Shown: positions 8,190 to 15,267 of the stretch, one piece after another
Numbering within the stretch: the first letter of the stretch is position 1
Layout of the letters: every line of letters begins with the position of its first letter
Origin: Clostridium sp. 1001271st1 H5
GTDB taxonomy: Bacteria > Bacillota > Clostridia > Lachnospirales > Lachnospiraceae
Length of the DNA: 64,000 nt
Assembly (NCBI RefSeq): GCF_005845215.1
Contig: NZ_SPHO01000025.1
Span: 1-64,000 of the forward strand
Direction of reading: 5' to 3'
The notes under the pieces: generated by a model
Databases searched by the model: none
Told to the model about the DNA's origin: nothing
The model's input: the letters and a program-made list of their open reading frames with translations, nothing else
Position numbers and translations under genes: made by a program

Positions 8190-9113
8190 TTACTCCCAAA
8201 GTTTCTCCGGATATAATCCCTTATGCTTAAGGTCCTTAATGGCGTTTACCACTGTATCCTTATCCTCCTTATAGGTGACCCCGTACCAGCGGTCCACGCT
8301 TTTTAAGACAGTCACCTCCGCCAGGCCTGCTTTGAGAAGTTCATCCACCACAAAGGGAAGAAAATACTCACACTTCATGGGATTTACAGGCAGGCTTTTA
8401 TCCAGGAAGGCTCCAAATCTGTTTTCCAGCTCGCCCAGGATACTCTTTGTGAAGCCCCACATGTTCATGGAAACAATGGTGGATTCCGGAAGCTCTGTCC
8501 ATGTGGCGCCGCCGTCCTCCGTATATTCAGCCTGATTCCCGTGTTTTTCAATTCTGGTCCGCTCACGGATATCCACCAGACGGCTGCCTGCATCGGTCCG
8601 GCACACTCCTCTTGCCACATATCCATTCTCTGTCAGGGTATTGTACAGTTTATAGCCCACCATGGTGTACTGGTACCGGTCCGTGTCCTCCACAGAGGCC
8701 AGCTGGTCATAAATCATACGGAAGGCTTCTTTGCCATAATAATCATCTGCATTGATTACCGCAAAGGGTCCGTCAATCAAATCCCTGCAGCAAAGGACTG
8801 CATGGCCTGTACCCCAGGGCTTCACCCTGCCCTCAGGCACCCCGTATCCTTCCGGAACCTTATCCAGTTCCTGGTAAACATAGGCCACATCCATATATCT
8901 GCTGACGCGGTTTCCAATGTGAATCTTAAAATCTTCCTCAATGGCTTTCTTGATAATGAATATGACCTTTTCAAATCCCGCTTCCCTGGCATCATATATG
9001 GAAAAATCAATGATGATATTCCCATAGGGGTCCACCGGGTCAATCTGCTTTAATCCTCCGTAACGGCTTCCCATTCCGGCCGCCATGATTACTAATACTG
9101 GTTTCTGAGACAT
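8190..9113 (-). CDS. Sugar-1-phosphate nucleotidyltransferase
   Basis: A 307-residue GT-A-fold nucleotidyltransferase. The signature MAAGMGSRYGGLKQ at residues 10-23 binds the nucleotide and metal; KPWGTGHAVLC and NADDYYG are the base/sugar and metal segments. It should activate the sugar 1-phosphate made by the kinase gene that follows, giving a UDP- or other NDP-sugar. A longer open frame reaches 9290, but AGGAGG followed by GAAGGACAGC and ATG 9113 fixes the start at MSQKP. The remnant of a sugar permease lies directly upstream, so this pair was probably part of a larger import and breakdown operon. Confidence 0.82.
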   Translation of the reverse strand: MSQKPVLVIMAAGMGSRYGGLKQIDPVDPYGNIIIDFSIYDAREAGFEKVIFIIKKAIEEDFKIHIGNRVSRYMDVAYVYQELDKVPEGYGVPEGRVKPWGTGHAVLCCRDLIDGPFAVINADDYYGKEAFRMIYDQLASVEDTDRYQYTMVGYKLYNTLTENGYVARGVCRTDAGSRLVDIRERTRIEKHGNQAEYTEDGGATWTELPESTIVSMNMWGFTKSILGELENRFGAFLDKSLPVNPMKCEYFLPFVVDELLKAGLAEVTVLKSVDRWYGVTYKEDKDTVVNAIKDLKHKGLYPEKLWE

Positions 9114-9142
9114 GCTGTCCTTCCTCCTCACACAATACATTC

Positions 9143-9245
9143 TTATCCCTTTACACTGCCTCCGGTCACGCCTGCTAGAATCTTTTCTGACAGGAAGATA
9201 TACAGGATGAAGGCGGGCAGGAATACAATCCAACAGCCACCGGCC
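9143..9245 (-). pseudogene. Remnant C-terminus of a carbohydrate ABC transporter permease
   Basis: The last 30 or so codons before the stop at 9143 read FLPAFILYIFLSEKIL...GVTGGSVKG. That is the characteristic end of MalG/LacG-type sugar permeases (hydrophobic helix, then a short GxxxGxVKG tail). Upstream of about 9245 the frame has no permease homology and runs into the coding DNA of the zinc-ribbon gene. The rest of the permease, about 250 residues, is absent. This indicates a deletion whose right end falls near 9245-9295. Confidence 0.7.
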
Positions 9246-9294
9246 GTACCTTGCCGGAGAAGCCTTAGGGGCGTTGCTTTGTCTGCCCATTTAA

Positions 9295-9711
9295 TCAGGT
9301 CTTCCTTATAAAATCCGTGCCGCACTTCGGGCAATGCACACTTACCTTCCCGTGCCCCCTGGGTATACGCACTTTTTGTCCGCATCCCGGACACTTAAAG
9401 ACGCGGTACTTCCGGCCTTCTGTAAAACGGAATTTAATTTTCCTGAAATACTCCGTTACATAGAACCGAAGACGCAGATATACCTGGTTTTCCTGGTAAC
9501 GCTTTCCCACGTTCTTTGAAAACATCCGGGCATACAGGCAGATAATACCCGCCAGCTCCAGAAATCCCAGGAACGGGGACAATATCCTTACCCTGACAAA
9601 AGCATTTAAAAAAATCAGCACAAGCACAGCATACATAATGAACTGGCCCAGCTGGTCCATACCATATCGTCCTATCATGAAACGCTGGAATTTTTCCCTC
9701 AATTTATTCAT
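9295..9711 (-). CDS. Small membrane protein with C-terminal zinc ribbon
   Basis: A protein of about 138 residues, not assignable to a named family. Two hydrophobic segments (roughly residues 22-40 and 44-60, FIMYAVLVLIFLNAF and FLGFLELAGIICLYA) are followed by a basic stretch and a C-terminal zinc ribbon, CPGCGQ...CPKCGTDF. ATG 9711 has AAAGGA ten bases upstream; the open frame extends to TTG 9732. Its stop lies beside the permease scar, so its 3' flank was probably altered by the deletion. Confidence 0.7.
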   Translation of the reverse strand: MNKLREKFQRFMIGRYGMDQLGQFIMYAVLVLIFLNAFVRVRILSPFLGFLELAGIICLYARMFSKNVGKRYQENQVYLRLRFYVTEYFRKIKFRFTEGRKYRVFKCPGCGQKVRIPRGHGKVSVHCPKCGTDFIRKT

Positions 9712-9894
9712 CTTTAAACAATCCTTTCCCAATTATCCGGCCTGCCGCCAAGACGCTCCGCCGCAGCCGCGAATCATTCATCCGAGAGTAACTATAACCT
9801 AATTTTTGCGGGAAAGCAATGTACAGCCAGGGTTTTAATGATTATTTTATAAATACGGACAGAATGCCTCCTCCCAACAAAATATTTTGCCATC

Positions 9895-9923
9895 TTGACA
9901 TTATATACCCTATCTTCTATAAT
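9895..9923 (+). promoter_or_regulatory. Consensus sigma-A promoter for the ABC-F gene
   Basis: TTGACA (9895-9900), a 17-bp spacer and TATAAT (9918-9923) match both hexamers exactly. Transcription would start near 9930 and produce an approximately 370-nt leader before the ABC-F start codon. A perfect promoter behind a long leader suggests control after initiation. Confidence 0.82.
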
Positions 9924-9929
9924 CAAAAT

Positions 9930-10260
9930 TGGTCTTAGGACCGCATTCCATGTTTTAGACATGATAAGAGAGAAAGGCGGCTAACTGAAATATGATTATT
10001 AAATGATTGAACAGCAGCAGATAATTTACACACTCCCTTCCCGGACTGTATAAAACCCGGGCGGATTTTGTGTGACTTTGTCATTTCGTTCAGTCATTCA
10101 GGGAATCATATTCCATACGGCCGTATTTTTGCATACCGGGATGTATCTGTATATCCATATACATCCATTGCAGCGGACAGGCATGTCCCGGCAGGCGCAC
10201 ACGCAACGCCCTGACCTGTACATTCCCGTTCCTTCTGCGCTCTTGCAGGCCAGGTTTATT
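9930..10260 (+). promoter_or_regulatory. Long ABC-F leader with small open frames and a candidate anti-terminator
   Basis: No full gene is visible. Small frames include MIIK-stop (9992-10006, AAAGGCGG upstream), overlapped ATGA-fashion by a 16-codon frame starting MIEQQQ (10003-10053). A further frame with possible starts at 10072 (TTG) or 10141 (ATG) ends at 10269, inside the 5' arm of the terminator. CGTTCAG at 10087-10093 is complementary to CTGAACG in that arm (10266-10272) and could act as an anti-terminator. Which frame is translated is unknown. Confidence 0.5.
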
Positions 10261-10298
10261 CCCTTCTGAACGAAGTGCGTTCAGGAGGGTTTTTTTTT
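10261..10298 (+). terminator. Attenuator hairpin containing the ABC-F Shine-Dalgarno
   Basis: CCCTTCTGAACG (10261-10272) pairs with CGTTCAGGAGGG (10278-10289) through 12 bp with one G-U pair and an AAGTG loop. Nine T residues follow (10290-10298), and then the ATG at 10299 immediately. The 3' arm includes AGGAGGG, the only ribosome site of the gene, nine bases from the ATG. Folded, the element would both stop transcription and hide the ribosome site. Confidence 0.85.
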
Positions 10299-11729
10299 AT
10301 GTTATTAAATGCACTGAATATTAAAAAAGAATATGGAATCCAGACTGTGCTGGATATAGAAAAACTGGAAATCCGGGACGGGGACCGGATTGGCCTCATC
10401 GGACGCAACGGGGCGGGCAAATCCACCCTGTTAGGCGTTCTGTCCGGAAGGATTGCCTGCGACCAGGGCATTGTAAAACGAAATTGCGCCATTGCCGAGA
10501 TTCTCCAGACCGGAGAGACAGAGGATGAACCTGAGGCCAGGCTTTTAAGCCGGTTAAAGCTCCGGGACAGCGCGGTGAAAAGCGGAGGCGAGAAAACCAG
10601 ACGGGCCATTGGGGCCGCATTTTCCAGCCAGGCCCCCCTGCTCTTTGCCGATGAGCCCACCACCAACCTGGATATGGAAGGCGTGGAGCTGTTGGAAAAA
10701 ATGATGGGCGGATACCGGGGCGCCATCCTGATGATATCCCATGACAGGACCCTTTTAGACCGGGTCTGCAATCAGATATGGGAGCTGGACAAAGGAGCCC
10801 TGCGGGTCTTTGACGGCAATTATTCGGATTGGGCGGCCCAGAAAGAACGGGAACTGGGTTTTCAGGAATTTGAATACCAGCAGTACCAGAAGGAAAAAAG
10901 GCGCCTGGAACGGGCTGCCGACGCCCTGCAGAGAAAGAGCCGGAAAATGGCAAAACCGCCCCGCCGCATGAGCAGCAGCGAATGGATGCTCTACAAGGGC
11001 GTGGCCGCTGTCCAGCAGGGTCATGTGCAGAGTAATAAATCTTCTGTTCTGAGCCGGCTGGAGCATCTGGATAAAAAGGAACGGCCGGATGAGCTGCCCC
11101 AGGTGTCCATGAAGCTGCCGGATGCAGGGCGGATACGGGCCAGAAATGCGGCCTCGGTCCGGCACCTTACCGTGCGCTACGGGGAACGCATGGTACTGAA
11201 TGATGTGAGTCTGGAAATAGAAGCAGGCAGACGTACCTTCATCACCGGCAATAACGGGGCGGGAAAGTCCACCCTAATCAAGGCCCTGACTGACAGGGTC
11301 CCTGAAACCTTTATTACCTCCGAAGCAAGGGTCAGCTATTTTTCTCAGGACCTGGACACCCTGGACCCCCAAAAGACGGTGCTGGAAAATGTGGCTGAGG
11401 ACGCCGCTTATCCCCGGCACATCTGCCGGGCCGTGCTGTCCAATCTCTATATGACAAAGGACGATATGTTCAAACCGGTCAGCGTATTATCCGGAGGCGA
11501 AAAGGTCAAGACAGCCCTGGCCAAGGTACTTGTCTCCGGCTGCAATTTTATGATTCTGGACGAACCCACCAACCATATGGACGTGTATACCATGGAGGGT
11601 CTGGAAAAACTGCTGGGAAGCTATGACGGGACACTGCTGGCCGTCAGCCACGACCGTACCTTCATAAGCCATACAGGGGACGTGGTCTGGCGTCTTGAAG
11701 GGGGAACCATACAAAAAGGAACCTTATAG
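10299..11729 (+). CDS. ABC-F family ATPase, probable ribosome-protection / antibiotic-resistance type
   Basis: A 476-residue soluble protein with two ABC cassettes and no membrane helices. The first has Walker A GRNGAGKST (residues 35-43), KSGGEKTR signature and ADEPTTNLD. The second has GNNGAGKST, LSGGEKVK and LDEPTNHMD. Between them lies a basic, helical linker of roughly 70-90 residues (YQKEKRRLERAADALQRKSRKMAKPPRR...), the part that in Vga/Lsa/CplR-type proteins reaches the peptidyl-transferase centre and dislodges lincosamides, pleuromutilins or streptogramin A. Size and attenuated leader fit that group; a housekeeping ABC-F (EttA/Uup-like) is less likely. The start is ATG 10299, with AGGAGGG inside the attenuator hairpin. 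Confidence 0.82.
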   Translation: MLLNALNIKKEYGIQTVLDIEKLEIRDGDRIGLIGRNGAGKSTLLGVLSGRIACDQGIVKRNCAIAEILQTGETEDEPEARLLSRLKLRDSAVKSGGEKTRRAIGAAFSSQAPLLFADEPTTNLDMEGVELLEKMMGGYRGAILMISHDRTLLDRVCNQIWELDKGALRVFDGNYSDWAAQKERELGFQEFEYQQYQKEKRRLERAADALQRKSRKMAKPPRRMSSSEWMLYKGVAAVQQGHVQSNKSSVLSRLEHLDKKERPDELPQVSMKLPDAGRIRARNAASVRHLTVRYGERMVLNDVSLEIEAGRRTFITGNNGAGKSTLIKALTDRVPETFITSEARVSYFSQDLDTLDPQKTVLENVAEDAAYPRHICRAVLSNLYMTKDDMFKPVSVLSGGEKVKTALAKVLVSGCNFMILDEPTNHMDVYTMEGLEKLLGSYDGTLLAVSHDRTFISHTGDVVWRLEGGTIQKGTL

Positions 11730-11770
11730 CGTGTTTTTATGTTTCAGGAGATGCCAACCGTTATATTTTC

Positions 11771-11799
11771 TTGACAATAACGCTTTTCCATTATATGAT
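11771..11799 (+). promoter_or_regulatory. Sigma-A promoter of modABC
   Basis: TTGACA (11771-11776), 17-bp spacer, TATGAT (11794-11799), followed about 30 bp later by GGAGGAG and the modA ATG at 11837. Confidence 0.75.
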
Positions 11800-11836
11800 A
11801 GGTTTACTATAATTATCCATATGGAGGAGAAGTATC

Positions 11837-12736
11837 ATGAAAAAAAATGTATTGGGGATTCTACTGGCAGGCACCATGGGGGCCGCCCTTATAACAGGCT
11901 GCGGTTCCGGTTCTTCCGGCACTGCACAGTCCTCTGCCACGCAGCAGGCACAGGAATCATCCGCTGACTCCGGGCAGGCAGGGGACTCCGGACAGGCAGC
12001 GGACTCCGGGCAGGCAAAGGAAACAGAGGCCGCCGCTTCAAAAACCACGGACCTTCCCGGCCTGACCGGCCATACCCTGATGATTTACTGCGGGGCGGGC
12101 ATGACCAAGCCCTTTCAGGAAATTGCCGACAGCTTTAAATCCGCCACGGGCTGCGTTATGAACGTAACCTACGCCAATGCCGGACAAATCCAGTCACAGA
12201 TTACCACATCTGAGGAAGGCGACATGTTCATAGCCGGCTCCGCCGAGGAGTTAAAACCAGTGGAGTCCTATGTATCTGAGAGCAAGGCCCTGGTAAAACA
12301 CATACCTGTCCTGGCAGTGCAAAGCGGCAACCCGAAAAACATTACCTCCCTGTCAAGTCTGGCTGGGGAAGGTATTGCCCTCATCATAGGCGATGTGGAC
12401 TCCACTCCCATTGGAAAGATTGCAAAAAAAGCCCTGACCGACGCAGGCATCTTTGACAAGGTACAGATAGAAGCATCCACTACCACGGCGCCCCAGATGG
12501 CAACTGCCATTGCTGCGGGAGAGGCCGACGCAGCCATTATCTGGAAGGAGAACTGCGATGCAGCGGGCGTGGAAATCGTGGACAACAGCGGTTTGGAGGA
12601 TTACATAAAAACTATCCCCGCAGCATCCCTGAGCTGTTCCGGGGACAATGAGGCCAGACAGGCATTTCTGGACTACTTAAATTCAGAGGATGCACAGGAA
12701 ATCTGGATGAAGTATGGATATGAGATTGCAGAATAA
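11837..12736 (+). CDS. modA: Molybdate/tungstate-binding lipoprotein ModA
   Basis: A 299-residue extracellular oxyanion receptor. The lipoprotein signal ends in ALITGCGSG. A Ser/Gln/Ala-rich linker (residues about 25-70) contains three copies of a six-residue repeat, and then the type II periplasmic-binding fold begins at HTLMIYCGAGMTKPFQEIA. ModA-typical elements are SAEELKPVE, DSTPIGKIAKKAL, and ADAAIIWKENC. It delivers molybdate or tungstate to ModB/ModC. GGAGGAG precedes the ATG. The 3' end overlaps modB by 23 bp. Confidence 0.88.
   Translation: MKKNVLGILLAGTMGAALITGCGSGSSGTAQSSATQQAQESSADSGQAGDSGQAADSGQAKETEAAASKTTDLPGLTGHTLMIYCGAGMTKPFQEIADSFKSATGCVMNVTYANAGQIQSQITTSEEGDMFIAGSAEELKPVESYVSESKALVKHIPVLAVQSGNPKNITSLSSLAGEGIALIIGDVDSTPIGKIAKKALTDAGIFDKVQIEASTTTAPQMATAIAAGEADAAIIWKENCDAAGVEIVDNSGLEDYIKTIPAASLSCSGDNEARQAFLDYLNSEDAQEIWMKYGYEIAE
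11966..12019 (+). repeat. Three 18-bp tandem repeats inside modA
   Basis: Units beginning GACTCCGG at 11966, 11984 and 12002 repeat every 18 bp and encode variants of DSGQAx in the linker between lipid anchor and binding domain. Copy-number change would keep the frame and only alter tether length. Confidence 0.7.
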
Positions 12737-13553
12737 ACAAAAGAGGCACAGGGGAACAGACCTGTTCTCGGCCGTGACCATTGCAGTAGCGCTGCTGGTG
12801 ATTCTTTTCATCGGCAGCGCCATCTGCGCTATTGCAGCCGGCGGAATTTCCTCCTTTGCAGGAACCATCCGTCAGAAGGAAGTGCTCTCCGCCCTGCGCC
12901 TCAGCGCGGTTACCGCCAGTCTGTCCACCCTGATTGTCATGGCTCTGGCTCTCCCCACTGCCTATGCCCTGACCCGGACCTCCATGCCCTTTAAGGAGCT
13001 GTCCGGTATTATCATTGAGCTGACCTTGTCCCTGCCCTACCTGCTTCTGGGACTCAGCCTGCTTATCATGTTTTCATCGCCTGCAGGCAAATGGCTGAAG
13101 GAACAGGGTTTTAAAGTGGTATTTGCTCCTGCGGGCATTGTCATGGCCCATATCCTGGTAAACCTTCCCTACGCCATCCGGCTCATCCGTACTGCCTTTG
13201 AGGCGTCTGACCAGCGGATGGAATTCATTGCCCGGACCCTGGGAGCTTCCCCCTGGAAATGCTTCCTGACCATCCTCCTTCCCCTCTGCCGCAGAAGCCT
13301 TGTCAGTACCTTCATCCTGACCTGGTCAAGGGCCCTGGGGGAATTCGGCGCCACCCTTATGCTGGTGGGAATCACCCGGTTTAAGACGGAAACCCTGCCC
13401 GGCAGCATTTACCTGAGCATATCCACCGGCGACAACCAGGCAGCCATGGCAACAGCCATGCTGATGCTGATGATTTCCGGGCTGACCCTCTTTCTCTCCC
13501 GTCTGCTCAACAGTCCTGCGGACAGGAGCAAAAGGCAGGTGTACATACGATGA
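12714..13553 (+). CDS. modB: Molybdate ABC transporter permease ModB
   Basis: A 279-residue membrane permease with about six helices. The EAA loop reads RTAFEASDQRMEFIARTLGASPWKCFLTILLPLCRRSL, followed by SRALGEFGATLMLVG, which is typical of ModB/CysT-type permeases. ATG 12714 lies within the end of modA, with ATG 12720 as an alternative. The stop overlaps the modC start (ATGA). Confidence 0.88.
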   Translation: MDMRLQNKQKRHRGTDLFSAVTIAVALLVILFIGSAICAIAAGGISSFAGTIRQKEVLSALRLSAVTASLSTLIVMALALPTAYALTRTSMPFKELSGIIIELTLSLPYLLLGLSLLIMFSSPAGKWLKEQGFKVVFAPAGIVMAHILVNLPYAIRLIRTAFEASDQRMEFIARTLGASPWKCFLTILLPLCRRSLVSTFILTWSRALGEFGATLMLVGITRFKTETLPGSIYLSISTGDNQAAMATAMLMLMISGLTLFLSRLLNSPADRSKRQVYIR

Positions 13554-14263
13554 ATGAAATAGTTATCAACAATTTTTCCGTGAAAAGAGGCAGTTTTACA
13601 CTATCCCCCATCTCCCTAACCATCCAGAAGGGGGAAATCTTTGCCATCCTGGGCCGCACGGGTTCAGGTAAGACCGTACTGCTGGAAGCCATCAGCGGCA
13701 TGTTTCCCGGCAGTACCGGCAGTATTCTATATGACGGAGTCAACATACGGGACATACCGCCCGGCCAGAGGAAGCTGGGCCTTGTATATCAGGACTACGG
13801 CCTGTTTCCCCATATGAAAGTAAGAGAAAATATTGGCTACGGGCTGAAGATGCACGGATTTTCAAAACAAGAGCAGGAGCGCCGCGTACAGGAGCTTATG
13901 GAAATGCTGTCCATCTCCCATATAAAGGACCAGTACCCCGGTACCCTGAGCGGTGGCGAGAGCCAGAGGACAGCCCTGGCGAGAGCTCTGGCACTGGCTC
14001 CCCAGGTTCTTTTATTAGACGAGCCATTTTCAGCCCTGGACCCGGCCACCCGCCGTTCCCTGTATCAGGAACTGCGCCGGATTCACCGGCATTTTGGCTG
14101 CACCATCATCTTCGTGACCCATGATTTCCTGGAAGCCCGGACCCTTGCAGGCCGTGCAGCCATCCTTTTGGAAGGGGAGCTGAAAACAGTCACCGACACC
14201 ACACGTCTCATGGACGGTCATTTTACCGATGAGGTGGAACGGTTTCTGGGAAGGAATCCGTGA
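13550..14263 (+). CDS. modC: Molybdate ABC transporter ATP-binding protein ModC
   Basis: A 237-residue ABC ATPase with Walker A GRTGSGKT, Q-loop VYQDYGLFPHMKV, signature LSGGESQRTALARAL, Walker B LLLDEPFSALD and H-loop VTHDF. It lacks the C-terminal MOP (molybdate-sensing) domain of E. coli ModC, so transport is probably not trans-inhibited by bound molybdate through that domain. It is directly coupled to modB and energises molybdate or tungstate import, needed by the formate dehydrogenase at 34.8 kb. Confidence 0.88.
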   Translation: MNEIVINNFSVKRGSFTLSPISLTIQKGEIFAILGRTGSGKTVLLEAISGMFPGSTGSILYDGVNIRDIPPGQRKLGLVYQDYGLFPHMKVRENIGYGLKMHGFSKQEQERRVQELMEMLSISHIKDQYPGTLSGGESQRTALARALALAPQVLLLDEPFSALDPATRRSLYQELRRIHRHFGCTIIFVTHDFLEARTLAGRAAILLEGELKTVTDTTRLMDGHFTDEVERFLGRNP

Positions 14264-14340
14264 TATTGGATGGGGAGTACGGAGCATGGGTACAAATTAA
14301 TTCTGCGCCCAAGCGCAAGAAAGAAAAGAGGATTATCACA

Positions 14341-15114
14341 ATGACACATATCAATGATGCGCCGTCATTTTACAGAGAATTAAAATCACGTTTCAGGGAG
14401 CTGCTGACAAAAGAAGGGATTCTGGGCCAGCAGGTGGTAATCAATACCAAATCCCTTACGCCTGAGGAAGCCATTGGGATTACCGGGCGAAGGGATTTTC
14501 CCATCATAACCGGAAAGGACGTGATGGTCCAGGCAGAATGCATGGGCTCCCTGGGACAGGCATTCACCGACGCCCCATCTGCCTTTTGCGGTACGTTGGA
14601 AGAAATATGCTCCCTGGACCTGACAGAGGACCCCCACAGCCGCGGATTATTCATAGCTGCCCTGAATGCCGTCATGAAACACCTGGGCAGGGCGGACTGC
14701 ACGGTCCACTGCCGCAATCAAGGACCGGAATCCTGCGCCATGGATGTGGTCCGGTATATTGCCGGGCGCTGCGGCCGCCCAAACATTGCGCTGATAGGCT
14801 ACCAGCCCGCCATGCTGGAACAGCTTGCAAAGGAATACCAGGTAAGGGCGGTTGACTTAAGCCCTGCCAATATCGGCCAGGAACGCTTCGGAGTCCTCAT
14901 TGAGGACGGACGCATCCCAGAGGTAAGCCAGGACCTGTGCCGTAGAGCGGACCTGATTCTGTGCACAGGAAGTACGGTCTGTAACGGTTCCATCGTGAAC
15001 TTCCTTCCATATAAGGACAAAATCCTGTTCTACGGCACCACCCTGGCCGGGGCAGCCCCTCTTATGGACCTGCCCAGACTCTGCTTTGCCGACCGGTATC
15101 AGGACCTGCCGTAA
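14341..15114 (+). CDS. DUF364-like Rossmann-fold protein in the molybdate operon
   Basis: A 257-residue protein resembling the DUF364 (putative heavy-metal chelation) family: an N-terminal domain with GRRDFPIITGKDVMVQAECMG, then a Rossmann-like half with PNIALIGYQPAMLEQLAK and DLILCTGSTVCNGSI. Family function is unknown. Members tend to sit beside metal or molybdate transport genes, and here the gene follows modC. ATG 14341, with AGAGG upstream, is preferred to GTG 14260, which overlaps the modC stop. Cysteines and the GSTxxNG loop suggest binding of a metal, cofactor or nucleotide; this is inference. Confidence 0.68.
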   Translation: MTHINDAPSFYRELKSRFRELLTKEGILGQQVVINTKSLTPEEAIGITGRRDFPIITGKDVMVQAECMGSLGQAFTDAPSAFCGTLEEICSLDLTEDPHSRGLFIAALNAVMKHLGRADCTVHCRNQGPESCAMDVVRYIAGRCGRPNIALIGYQPAMLEQLAKEYQVRAVDLSPANIGQERFGVLIEDGRIPEVSQDLCRRADLILCTGSTVCNGSIVNFLPYKDKILFYGTTLAGAAPLMDLPRLCFADRYQDLP

Positions 15115-15191
15115 TCCCCTGTAACAGCCTGGCCAAAGCGGCTCCGGTACTCCTGGAGCAGGAACACATTTTTATAAATTTGCGGTCCTTC

Positions 15192-15221
15192 TTGCAAAAT
15201 ACATCCGCCTGATGCTATAGT
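15192..15221 (+). promoter_or_regulatory. Probable promoter of the M16C peptidase gene
   Basis: TTGCAA (15192-15197), 18-bp spacer, TATAGT (15216-15221), about 45 bp before the ATG at 15268. One -35 mismatch and the longer spacer make it moderate. Confidence 0.5.
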
Positions 15222-15267
15222 ATAGAAAGATTTCATCAGAACGATTACAGATTGAAGGAGGACTACC

